From an uncultured bacterium (GTDB lineage: Bacteria; Bacillota_I; Bacilli_A; RF39; UBA660): 45,337 nucleotides of DNA. This document shows positions 37,586 to 45,187 of this stretch, in pieces. Made by a program: the position numbers and the translations under genes. Numbering within the stretch: the first letter of the stretch is position 1; the number at the start of each line of letters is the position of its first letter. The stretch lies in contig CASFPB010000015.1 in NCBI GenBank assembly GCA_949296605.1, forward strand, positions 1 to 45,337. Direction: 5' to 3'. Below the pieces are notes generated by a model. The model was not told where the DNA came from. It searched no databases and saw only the letters and a program-made list of their open reading frames with translations.

Positions 37586-38356
37586 TTATTTTCTAATAAA
37601 GGGATTTAATCTCGCTCTAATTAATTCTTTTTCTTTACTAGAAGGTAAATTAATATTTGAAAACATTCCGTTAAAATCATAACTTGTTGAATCATTTCTT
37701 TCTTCATAAGCTTTAATTAATATATTTAAAGCATTGATAATTTCACTATTAGCATTGGATTCAATTAAAAAATCTCTTAAAGCATATGGACCATAACGCA
37801 TAACAAATAGTTCTATATCAATTTGATAGAGTAATGATAATGCACAAATATATAATTTAGCGATATCTTCAAGCTTATTAGCTTCATATCGTCTTTTTAT
37901 AAATAAATTATAATATGAGACCACCCAATAATTAGAATTTAAAGGTTTTCCAGAATCCCAGTCAATAAACAATGGTAAATTATTAGAAATCATTATATTG
38001 GAACATCTAATATCACCATATATGAAATGTTCATGTATTTTACCCAAGATATTAAACATTTCTTCGATTATTTGTATTACGTCAATATCGATAGTTGAGG
38101 TAACTAAGACTTTATCTATGGTAGTCCCATCAACATAAGGCATTTCATAACCATATATTTTTTCATTATTTAATAAATCTAATGGCTTAATTAAACCTGG
38201 AATATCTAATTTATAAATAAATTTTAGAAATTCTATTCGTTCTTGTTCAACTGGTAATAACTTACATATTTTATATAAAGTATTTTCTTGACTCCAATAA
38301 ATAGATTCACTAAATTCAGGATAACCTAAAAGTTCACTTTTTTTAATCTCTTTCAT
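37586..38356 (-). CDS. Kinase-like protein, tandem paralogue 1
   Basis: 256 aa from ATG 38356 (GGGGG upstream); a GTG at 38368 is in frame. Start YPEFSESIYWSQENTLYKICKL, with an N-lobe Lys in YKIC. Catalytic loop IHEHFIYGDIRCSNIM, closest of the three to the APH/CotS consensus HGDxxxxN, and metal motif FIDWDSG. First gene of the unit; it faces the SpoVID-like gene across a 75-base divergent promoter region. A spore-coat kinase-like role (CotS/YutH type) is possible but rests on the neighbours. Confidence 0.72.
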   Translation of the reverse strand: MKEIKKSELLGYPEFSESIYWSQENTLYKICKLLPVEQERIEFLKFIYKLDIPGLIKPLDLLNNEKIYGYEMPYVDGTTIDKVLVTSTIDIDVIQIIEEMFNILGKIHEHFIYGDIRCSNIMISNNLPLFIDWDSGKPLNSNYWVVSYYNLFIKRRYEANKLEDIAKLYICALSLLYQIDIELFVMRYGPYALRDFLIESNANSEIINALNILIKAYEERNDSTSYDFNGMFSNINLPSSKEKELIRARLNPFIRK

Positions 38357-38431
38357 GACAACCCCCACGAATGCATTATATTATATCATAAATTTTTAAA
38401 AAATACATAGTATTTTAGCAAGGAGGATAAA

Positions 38432-39118
38432 ATGAATTTAACTATACCTTTTACTAAAGATATTAAATTTTCATCAAATATTAGTGAAATATTAAGTATT
38501 TCATTAGAACATGAATACACAGTTAATGAATCAGGTGTTTTAGGTAACTTTATAGTATCAGGAGAATATAAAACTCATGAGGTAAGTGTAAATAAGGAAA
38601 ATTTTGAGAAAGTTTTACCATTTTCAGTGGATTTAACTACTAAAATAGATACTGATTCACTTGATTTTGCTATTGAAGATTTTACTTATGAATTAATAGA
38701 TAAAAATACGTTAAAAGTAAATATTGAATATAGTATTAAAGCAAATTTATTAAAAGAAGAAGTGTTTGAAAGTGTTGAGGATGCAAATGAAACTTTAGAA
38801 GATATGTTAGATAATATTGATTTAGAAGAAAAGGAAGAAAGGAATGATGAAGTGATAGAAGAAAAAATGGAAGAAAAAGAAGATATTGAAGAACAAAGAG
38901 ATACTGTATCAGAAGAAGAAAAAGAAACAGTTATAAGTTCTACATTAGAAAAAGAAGAATCTTTTATAACTTATAATATTCATATCATGCAAAGTAATGA
39001 TACAATAGATTCTATTTGTGCAAAATATAATACTAATACATCAATTTTAGAAGAATACAATGATATTAGTAAAGTATCTGTTGGAGATAAAATAATTATT
39101 CCAGAAATAAATGAATAA
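38432..39118 (+). CDS. SpoVID-like spore morphogenetic protein with C-terminal LysM
   Basis: 228 aa, much shorter than B. subtilis SpoVID (about 575). The N-terminal domain (1-110) has the SpoVID/SipL-like pattern: FTKDIKF, a beta-rich GNFIVSGEYK, FEKVLPFSVDLT, and a LKVNIEYSI strand. An acidic Glu-rich linker (about 115-170) leads to one LysM domain (about 182-226, HIMQSNDTIDSICAKY...VGDKIIIP). SpoVID links the coat to the forespore surface. The downstream YsxE-like gene is the standard neighbour. AAGGAGG precedes the ATG. Confidence 0.8.
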   Translation: MNLTIPFTKDIKFSSNISEILSISLEHEYTVNESGVLGNFIVSGEYKTHEVSVNKENFEKVLPFSVDLTTKIDTDSLDFAIEDFTYELIDKNTLKVNIEYSIKANLLKEEVFESVEDANETLEDMLDNIDLEEKEERNDEVIEEKMEEKEDIEEQRDTVSEEEKETVISSTLEKEESFITYNIHIMQSNDTIDSICAKYNTNTSILEEYNDISKVSVGDKIIIPEINE

Positions 39119-40007
39119 AAGTTTAGAAGTATTAAAATCAATTTATAAGCCTTATAGATATACATTAAAAGGAAAAACAACATTGCTTGAAACAACAAGT
39201 GGGGATTTTATTATAAAGCCTAAGAAAAAAGATATAAGTGAATTATACAATTACTTAATAAGTAGAGGTTTTATGAATTTTCCTAAATTAATTGATGCAT
39301 CAAGAGATGAGGTTAATGTATTTGAATATGTAGATAGTATAAGAATGCCAAAAGAACAAATGGCTGATGATATAATAGATATTATTGCAAGTTTGCATAA
39401 TAAAACTAGTTATTTTAAAGAGGTAAGTGAAGATACATATAAAGCTATATATGAAGATATAAAAAGTAATATAAGTTATTTAAAAAACTACTATGATACT
39501 TTATATGAAATGGGTTTTAGTGAAGTTTATATGTCTCCATCTAATTATCAACTTATGCGTAACTTTTATAAAATTAATGCAGCATTAGATTTTTGCACCC
39601 AAGAATTAGATGAGTGGTATGATTTAATAAAAGGAGAGACTAAAATTAGAGTAGCAGTAGTTCATAATAATTTATCACTAGATCATTATTTAAGAGGGGA
39701 AAAGGAAGTATTAATAAGTTGGGATGATTATTTAATAGATACTCCAATAATAGATTTAGTAAAACTTTATAAAAATGAATATTTAAATATTCATTTTGCT
39801 GAAGGATTGGAAAGATATTTACATAAATTTCCTTTACTAGAACATGAAAAAAAATTACTTTTTATATTAATTACATTACCTCCAGAAATAAAAAATGCAG
39901 ATAGTGAATTTTTAAAATGTAAGGAAAATAATAAAGTAATAGATTATATATTTAAAACAGAAGAATTAATAAGGCCATATTATTCTTCCCAAGAAGAAGA
40001 AAAATAA
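39111..40007 (+). CDS. YsxE/CotS-like spore-coat kinase homologue, probably inactive
   Basis: 298 aa, overlapping the SpoVID-like gene by 8 bases, as in spoVID-ysxE of Bacillus. APH-like C-lobe: a SLHNKTSYF helix, VVHNNLSLDHYLRG at the catalytic loop position, and ISWDDYLIDTPIIDLV at the metal loop. The usual HGD reads HNN, so the catalytic Asp seems lost and a pseudokinase is likely. An N-lobe Lys occurs in DFIIKPK. Members of this family (YsxE, CotS, YutH) are coat components. Confidence 0.8.
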   Translation: MNKSLEVLKSIYKPYRYTLKGKTTLLETTSGDFIIKPKKKDISELYNYLISRGFMNFPKLIDASRDEVNVFEYVDSIRMPKEQMADDIIDIIASLHNKTSYFKEVSEDTYKAIYEDIKSNISYLKNYYDTLYEMGFSEVYMSPSNYQLMRNFYKINAALDFCTQELDEWYDLIKGETKIRVAVVHNNLSLDHYLRGEKEVLISWDDYLIDTPIIDLVKLYKNEYLNIHFAEGLERYLHKFPLLEHEKKLLFILITLPPEIKNADSEFLKCKENNKVIDYIFKTEELIRPYYSSQEEEK

Positions 40008-40151
40008 AAAAACTTCTAAACATAAAACAAATATATTCCATCTAAAAGGAAGAATTAAAGTAATAATTAATTGATAAAAAATAAGGATAGCTAAGACAAA
40101 TAAAATAAGTATTGTAAGACCTCCACCAGGTCTTTTTCCACATGGATACAT
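39966..40151 (-). CDS. Small two-helix membrane protein
   Basis: 61 aa from ATG 40151, with AGGTGAT just upstream; the frame is open further 5' without a better start. After MYPCGKRPGGG come two hydrophobic helices (about 13-32 and 39-57). The 3' end overlaps the tail of the YsxE-like gene antisense by 42 bases. The good ribosome site and compact hydrophobic layout favour a real gene, possibly spore-related by position; no family recognised. Confidence 0.5.
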   Translation of the reverse strand: MYPCGKRPGGGLTILILFVLAILIFYQLIITLILPFRWNIFVLCLEVFLFFFFLGRIIWPY

Positions 40152-40171
40152 ATTATCACCTACAGTATTAT

Positions 40172-40391
40172 ATGTTGTTATTTTATAATTGCTTTTTAAG
40201 CAATTTTTTGTTATCATTTTTATAGTAAGGTAGGTAATAATATGAACAAGGTAAAGGCTTATCTGAAAAACAAAAAAATATTACTTTTATCTTTACTTTT
40301 AATTTTATTTATTGGTGTATCTTTTGCTTATGTAATTGCTCAAATATCTGGGGGAGCAACAGGTAATGTAAATATAAGTGCAGATACAACA
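40172..40391 (+). repeat. Direct repeat copy 1: leader and 5' end of target 1
   Basis: About 220 bases nearly identical to 45118-45337 (offset 4946), covering a hairpin, the ribosome site and the first 50 codons of target 1. Few differences are visible (for example GGCTTATCTG versus TACTTATCTA after the start). The near-identity points to recent duplication or gene conversion. Confidence 0.9.
40187..40209 (+). terminator. Hairpin with T run upstream of target 1
   Basis: AATTGCTT (40187-40194) pairs with AAGCAATT (40198-40205), then TTTT. It lies after the YsxE-like gene and 33 bases before the target 1 start, so it could end the upstream unit or attenuate the target. It is repeated at 45133-45155. 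Confidence 0.65.
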
Positions 40392-41921
40392 GATAATTTA
40401 AAATTTAGTGTAGATAAAGAAATTGATTTAAATCCAACACAATTTAATGTTACTGAGGGTGGTAGTGGTTTATCAGATCAAGCAACAGGAACTGCTAGTT
40501 TAGTTGCTAATTCAACTAATAAGACTGCAACATTTAATTATTATGTTTATTTTCGAATAAACTCTAATAATTATGTATATACAACACCAGAAAAAACACC
40601 AGAAATAGTATTAACTATTACTAATCCTTTAGGAGAAGAAATTACTAGTTTAAGTGGTCTTAATTATGTTACAGCAACAAATGCTGATGGTTCAACAGTT
40701 ACTGGTTTTGATATTACAACAGCTGATGATTTATATAATGTTGCATCACTTTATGAAATATCATCTAGTAGTAGCACTAATCCAACTATCCAAAATTGGA
40801 CATTTAAAGTAACGTTTATAAATTTAGAAACAAATCAACATGAAAATGGTGGAAAAAGTTTAAATGCAGAGATAATACTAAGTAGGAATGTGATTCATAA
40901 TGATGTTGTAATGACTGCTTATTCAAATGGCATATCTTTTAATCATCCAACACCAGCAAATTATACAGTTACAACTGATTGTTCAGTAGGTTCAGCTGAA
41001 TGGAATTATAAAACTTGGGGCCTAGATATTGATTTTTCAGGTGTAGGTAAAGCTAAATGTAATGTTAATTATACCGAAAAAGAAGAAAAGACTTATTTAA
41101 ATGATTACATTATATCACTATCAGGCCAAACACAAGGAACAGGCCAAGTAGTTAATGAAAATGGATATAGATACGAAGGAAAGAATCCAAATAATTATAT
41201 ATGGTTTAATAATGAGTTATGGAGAATAATAGGAGTATTTGATTCAGCATCACATGGACAAAGTGGACAAAATTTAGTAAAAATAATAAGAAAAGGATCA
41301 ATTGGAGGACTTTGCTGGAGTAAAGGATATAGATATAATACTTGGAATTTATCAAATTTAAAAATATTGTTAAATGGAGCATATTATGATTGGGATATTA
41401 ATAAAAGTAGTGTTTCAAGCCTTTGTTATGGAAATTCAGGTATTTCAAGTAATTGTGATTATAGTGAAATTGGAATAAATGACGCATATAGAAATATGAT
41501 CCAAAATGTAGCATGGTATCAGGGAAGAACTAGTAGCACAAGTGAAACAGCGGCATCTTTTTATGAACATGAAAGAGGCTCAGTGGGCTATACCGACTAT
41601 ATAGGATTAATGTATCCCAGTGATTATGGATATAGTGTTTTATCAACCAGTTGTGCAAGAACAATAAATTTAGATTCTTATAATTCGTCTTCATGTGCAG
41701 GACAAAGTTGGCTAAATATGGGATTATATGAATGGACAATGACAAGTTCTTCGTCTTCTATCGATAATTATGTTTTTTCATTGGATTTCAGTGGCAACTT
41801 GTCTGATAATCTTAACATGAATTCTGGCCTTTCCGTTCGTCCAGTCTTATATCTGTCATCTTCGGTGTATAAAATAAAAGGAGATGGCACAATTAGTAAT
41901 CCATACATAATAGGGATGTAG
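40242..41921 (+). CDS. DGR target protein 1: TasA-like domain plus C-type-lectin-like domain
   Basis: 559 aa. A SipW-type signal or anchor (residues 9-30, ending VSFAYV) is followed by a TasA-like domain (about 35-220, homologous to the 252-896 protein), a small two-Cys beta domain (about 222-285) and a C-type-lectin-like domain of the formylglycine-enzyme/DUF6273 type (about 287-559). The variable region, residues 503-535, sits before the constant end RPVLYLSSSVYK...NPYIIGM. It should display a diversified ligand-binding face outside the cell. AGGTAGGTAA precedes the ATG. A conserved hairpin follows the stop. Confidence 0.85.
   Translation: MNKVKAYLKNKKILLLSLLLILFIGVSFAYVIAQISGGATGNVNISADTTDNLKFSVDKEIDLNPTQFNVTEGGSGLSDQATGTASLVANSTNKTATFNYYVYFRINSNNYVYTTPEKTPEIVLTITNPLGEEITSLSGLNYVTATNADGSTVTGFDITTADDLYNVASLYEISSSSSTNPTIQNWTFKVTFINLETNQHENGGKSLNAEIILSRNVIHNDVVMTAYSNGISFNHPTPANYTVTTDCSVGSAEWNYKTWGLDIDFSGVGKAKCNVNYTEKEEKTYLNDYIISLSGQTQGTGQVVNENGYRYEGKNPNNYIWFNNELWRIIGVFDSASHGQSGQNLVKIIRKGSIGGLCWSKGYRYNTWNLSNLKILLNGAYYDWDINKSSVSSLCYGNSGISSNCDYSEIGINDAYRNMIQNVAWYQGRTSSTSETAASFYEHERGSVGYTDYIGLMYPSDYGYSVLSTSCARTINLDSYNSSSCAGQSWLNMGLYEWTMTSSSSSIDNYVFSLDFSGNLSDNLNMNSGLSVRPVLYLSSSVYKIKGDGTISNPYIIGM
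41748..41844 (+). repeat. Variable repeat of target 1 (diverged)
   Basis: It aligns with the template repeat at 43375-43465 codon for codon except for added codons. Many template AAC/AAT codons are replaced (TCT, GAT, CTT, TTC), but some changes hit non-A bases too (GTC to GTT, CGC to CGT, TAC to CTT), so it was not copied recently from this template. The 19-base matching end seen in target 2 is degenerate here. Confidence 0.8.
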
Positions 41922-41926
41922 TATTA

Positions 41927-41955
41927 GGCCGCTGGATGGCATCGTCATCCCGGCC
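41927..41955. other. Conserved hairpin downstream of target 1
   Basis: GGCCG (41927-41931) pairs with CGGCC (41951-41955) and GGATG (41934-41938) with CATCC (41946-41950), loop GCATCGT, with a CT bulge. A near-identical hairpin follows target 2 at 45022-45050. It has no T run. In DGRs an inverted repeat downstream of the variable repeat helps retrohoming; this is a candidate, about 80 bases after the variable repeat. Confidence 0.6.
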
Positions 41956-41985
41956 AAAATAAATATATAAATAAAAGGAGAATGA

Positions 41986-42401
41986 TTGAAAATAAATAGC
42001 AAACAAAAGTTCGGGGTGGTAAAGACTATCTAATTTTTATAAAAGGAAGTGGAAAATTTTATAATTTATATAACGATGATGCGTTGATAATTAATTATTT
42101 ATTAAATTATAAAATAATTAAAAATAACACATGTGGCTTCCCAGAATGTGCCTTAAATAAAGTAATAAATGAAATAGAAAAAGTAAAAATTAGTTATGTT
42201 GTTCAAGAAATGGGTAATATTATTGAAAGAAAAAATTATAAAAAACTCAATAAATATTATGAAATTCTTGAAAAAGCTAAAAGAAATTTAGATATAAATG
42301 AAAGACTTGACAATTTAATTGAAAAAATATATAAATTACCACCTAATAAGTTTTTATATGTTATGGAAAAGTTAGAAGAGGTTTTTTATGAACAACAATG
42401 A
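41986..42401 (+). pseudogene. MutS-domain-I-like DGR accessory gene, frameshifted
   Basis: Translation in two frames gives one MutS mismatch-recognition-domain-like protein. A TTG at 41986 (AAGGAG upstream) begins MKINSKQKFGV, then the frame changes near 42012-42020, and the rest reads KDYLIFIKGSGKFYNLYNDD followed by ALIINYL, CGFPECALNKVINEIEK and ISYVVQE. These match the MutS domain I pattern FYxxFxxDAxxA...CGxPxHAxxxYxxxL...VAxxEQ. MutS-like (MSL) genes are known DGR accessories. One base lost near 42015 would explain the break; translation might restart at TTG 42084. It overlaps the reverse transcriptase gene by 14 bases. Confidence 0.68.
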
Positions 42402-43355
42402 ATTTAAAATTGTCATTAAAATTAAAGATTATATAAAAATAATTGATAATTATATGGTTAATATACCTAAAAAAGAATTATATTTAAAAAATAGAATATA
42501 TAATTTTGAAAAAAATAAAATGGAATATATATACTATGCAAAATATTTACTTGAAAATAAATTATATAATGGTGGAACATATAATGTTTTTATAATTACT
42601 AAACCTAAGGTAAGAGTAATAATGAGTATGAATATGATAGATAAATTAATAAATCATTATATAACAAAAACAATTCTTATAAAAAAGTTAAATAAGTATT
42701 TAATTGATAAAAATGTTGCTACAAGGAAAAACATGGGACTTAATTTAGCAATGAAAAAATTAAAATATGGTATTGAAAAGCATAAGAAATATAAAGAATT
42801 TTATTTTTTAAAAATAGATATAAGTAAATATTTTTATAGTATTGATCATAAAATATTAAAAAATTTATTACATGAAAAACTAGATGCTGAAGAATATATA
42901 TTAATGGCTAAAATTATAGATAGCACAGATAAAGAGTATATAAACAAAATAATTAAAAAATATAAAGTTAAATATAAAAATATATTACCAAAATATGAAC
43001 CTGGTAAAGGATTACCAATTGGTAATATGACAAGTCAATTCTTAGCAATATTTTACTTATATAAATTGCATTATTATATAAAACACTATTTGAAAATAAA
43101 ACATATATAGTTAGTGTAAAACATGGAATACCATTTTTAGGATATAATATAAAAGTTAAAAACAAAAAAACGATTATAACAATGAATAGAAATTCAGTTA
43201 ATAATATTAAAAATGGTGTAAAAAGAGCCAAATATTTATATAACAATGGTTGTATTTCTACATCAGTTTATTTTTCTTCGTTAATGAATTATAAAAATGC
43301 ATATAATTTTGCCAATAATAAAAAAAATTGTGATATAATAGATTACATAGGGTAG
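42388..43355 (+). pseudogene. DGR reverse transcriptase with out-of-frame deletion of the YxDD region
   Basis: First frame, 42388-43110 (240 codons): FIITKPKVRVI (RT1/2), FLKIDISKYFYSIDH with the metal Asp144 (motif A), and GKGLPIGNMTSQF (208-218), which is the DGR-type motif 4 ending in SQ. It then stops at LKIKHI. From about 43092 another frame continues ENKTYIVSVKHGIPFLGYNI and ends DYIG at 43355, the usual DGR RT tail after FLGY. About 40 residues including the catalytic YxDD motif are missing between them. AAAATAAAACAT at the junction suggests deletion between short repeats. It cannot be an active polymerase as written. Confidence 0.88.
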
Positions 43356-43374
43356 TTTAAATAAGAAAAAACCA

Positions 43375-43465
43375 AATTCGTCGAATTCCAACAATGTCTT
43401 TAACTTGAATAATAACGGCAACTTGAACAACAACAACGCGAATAACGGCTACTCCATTCGCCCAG
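43375..43465 (+). repeat. DGR template repeat (TR)
   Basis: 91 bases, rich in AAC/AAT codons, 20 bases after the reverse-transcriptase remnant. Its reading frame would give NSSNSNNVFNLNNNGNLNNN, then ...ANNGYSIRP. Against the target 2 repeat it differs at 18 aligned bases, 15 of them A in this copy. The end GGCTACTCCATTCGCCCAG (43447-43465) is identical to 44921-44939 and marks the homing boundary, after which the copies diverge. The following 155 bases to 43620 hold no gene and may form the rest of the template RNA. Confidence 0.92.
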
Positions 43466-43620
43466 CACATTTATAGTTTAAAATTTTTATTTAGTTAAGG
43501 CTAATAAATATAAGCATAGATGTTCATAAACTATCCTTGGATAAAATCCAAAAAATACAGTAAAGATATCGATTCTTACGAGATAGATTATAAACTTTAC
43601 TTAACAATATTGAGGAAAAT

Positions 43621-43896
43621 ATGAAAAATAGATTATTGTTTTTTAAAAAATTATATCCTAAGTATTTGGTATTTATAAAATCTAAAAATAAATTAAAGTT
43701 AAATGATATTGATAATAAAATTTTAGATTTTATAAATAATCATAAAGGATATAAAGTAAATTATATTATTGTTGATAATTTAGATATAATTAAATATAAA
43801 ATTTATGAATTTAATGATTATGATAATGTTTGTTTTAAAATAAAGTTAATTGATTTAATTAATTATTGGAGAAAGAAGGTTAATTGTGAAAAATAG
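43621..43896 (+). CDS. Small DGR-associated protein, possibly a second MutS-like fragment
   Basis: 91 aa. GAGG lies upstream of the ATG, and the stop overlaps the target 2 start by 11 bases. The N-terminal part YLVFIKSKNKLKLND resembles the YLIFIKGSGKFYNLYND part of the MutS-like gene at 41986, and the middle VNYIIVDNLDIIKYK resembles its ISYVVQEMGNIIERK. The central CGFP segment is absent. It may be a shortened paralogue of that accessory gene; this is inference from short matches. No catalytic motif is visible. Confidence 0.5.
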   Translation: MKNRLLFFKKLYPKYLVFIKSKNKLKLNDIDNKILDFINNHKGYKVNYIIVDNLDIIKYKIYEFNDYDNVCFKIKLIDLINYWRKKVNCEK

Positions 43897-45016
43897 AATT
43901 ATATTGGTAAGTATTGGCATTGTTTTAGTTATTGGTTTAATATTTGTATTAAATAATAAAGCCAAAAAAACATTTGTTATAGCCGGTATAAAATATGCTG
44001 TTAGTTTAGATGGTGAAGTAGTTTCAACAGTTCCATCAAAAGGATTATATGAAGTAGCAGTTACATGTGAAAATGCAACAGGAAAATGGGATTATGATAA
44101 TTGGAAACTAAAACTTACTAATATGACTAATGAAAAAGCAAAGTGTTCACTTGATTTTACAACAATTACAAAAGTTAATTTAAATGATTATATTATATCA
44201 TTATCAGGACAAACACAAGGAACAGGACAAGTAGTTAATGAAAATGGATATAGATATGAAGGAAAAAATCCAAATAACTATATATCGTTTAATAATGAGT
44301 TATGGAGAATAATCGGAGTATTTGACGAAAATTCTCATGATGTCAGTGGACAACATTTAGTAAAAATAATAAGGGAAGAACCAATTGGAGGATTAGCATG
44401 GGATAGTAAGGGCTATAATGATTGGAGCGTATCAAGTTTAAAAAGTTTGTTAAATGGAGCATACTATAATGCTCAGGATGGAACAGACAGTGGATATTGT
44501 TATGGATATTCAACAAGTGTTCCAGTAAATTGTGATTATAGTGTAGAAGGAATAAATGATACATATAGAAGTATGATCCAAAATGTAACATGGTATTTGG
44601 GAGGATATAGTAGCACAAGTGCAACAGCGGCATCTTTTTATGGATATGAAAGGGGAACAATAGTATATAGTGGAAGACCAACAGAGGAAGAAGGACATAT
44701 AGGATTAATGTATGTAAGTGATTATGGATATAGTGTTCTAGCAAGTAGTTGTGCAAGAACAACAAATTTAAGTTCATATGGTTCATCAAGATGTGCAGGA
44801 CAAAGTTGGGTATATAAAACAGGAATTGAATGGACAATAACACCTAATTCCTCGAATTCCCGCGGTGTGTTCAACTTGAATCTTAGCGGCGTCTTGAGCT
44901 ACAACCACTACGCGGATCGCGGCTACTCCATTCGCCCAGTCTTGTATCTATCATCTTCGGTATATAAAATAACAGGAGATGGCACAATTAGTAATCCATA
45001 CATAATAGGGATGTAG
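43886..45016 (+). CDS. DGR target protein 2: membrane-anchored C-type-lectin-like protein
   Basis: 376 aa from GTG 43886 (AAGAAGG upstream). One N-terminal helix (5-22), a two-Cys beta domain (about 35-92, TCENATGKWDYDNW...AKCSLDF), then the C-type-lectin-like domain homologous to target 1 (LNDYIISLSGQTQGTGQ, NELWRIIGVFD, YGYSVLASSCAR, W..GIEWT). Variable residues 321-351 precede RPVLYLSSSVYKITGDGT. It lacks the TasA-like domain of target 1. The variable tract has GC-rich codons unlike the rest of the gene. It probably displays a diversified binding surface outside the membrane. Confidence 0.85.
   Translation: MKNRIILVSIGIVLVIGLIFVLNNKAKKTFVIAGIKYAVSLDGEVVSTVPSKGLYEVAVTCENATGKWDYDNWKLKLTNMTNEKAKCSLDFTTITKVNLNDYIISLSGQTQGTGQVVNENGYRYEGKNPNNYISFNNELWRIIGVFDENSHDVSGQHLVKIIREEPIGGLAWDSKGYNDWSVSSLKSLLNGAYYNAQDGTDSGYCYGYSTSVPVNCDYSVEGINDTYRSMIQNVTWYLGGYSSTSATAASFYGYERGTIVYSGRPTEEEGHIGLMYVSDYGYSVLASSCARTTNLSSYGSSRCAGQSWVYKTGIEWTITPNSSNSRGVFNLNLSGVLSYNHYADRGYSIRPVLYLSSSVYKITGDGTISNPYIIGM
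44846..44939 (+). repeat. Variable repeat of target 2 (VR)
   Basis: 94 bases matching the template 43375-43465. Fifteen substitutions fall at template adenines (for example AAC to CGC, AAT to GGT, AAT to CTT, AAC to GTC), three at other bases, and there is one extra codon in the AAC run. The shared end at 44921-44939 is identical. This pattern is diagnostic of adenine mutagenesis by a DGR. Confidence 0.92.
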
Positions 45017-45021
45017 TATAA

Positions 45022-45050
45022 GGCCGATGGATGGCATCGTCATCTCGGCC
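45022..45050. other. Conserved hairpin downstream of target 2
   Basis: GGCCGA (45022-45027) pairs with TCGGCC (45045-45050) and GATG (45030-45033) with CATC (45041-45044), loop GCATCGT, TG bulge. Same element as 41927-41955, with two base differences. The stretch 45051-45117 after it resembles the start of the MutS-like gene and seems to be cut by the repeat at 45118. Confidence 0.6.
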
Positions 45051-45132
45051 CTTAGTAAATTTGAGGTCGATAAAAATGAATTTGAAAAATAAAGGTTTTA
45101 TTTTGTATTTATTGGAAATGTTGTTATTTTAT

Positions 45133-45155
45133 AATTGCTTTTTAAGCAATTTTTT
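45133..45155 (+). terminator. Hairpin with T run, second copy
   Basis: AATTGCTT/AAGCAATT followed by TTTT, identical to 40187-40209. Here it could terminate target 2 transcription. Confidence 0.6.
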
Positions 45156-45187
45156 GTTATCATTTTTATAGTAAGGTAGGTAATAAT

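Noticed and set aside
43375-43476. Template repeat read as the broken 3' end of another lectin-like gene
   Set aside because: No lectin sequence precedes it, and differences from the target repeat are concentrated at adenines, which decay would not do.
44343-44843. 166-codon frame antisense to target 2
   Set aside because: Leu/His/Tyr-rich low-complexity translation mirroring the Asn/Ser/Tyr-rich target codons; a shadow frame.
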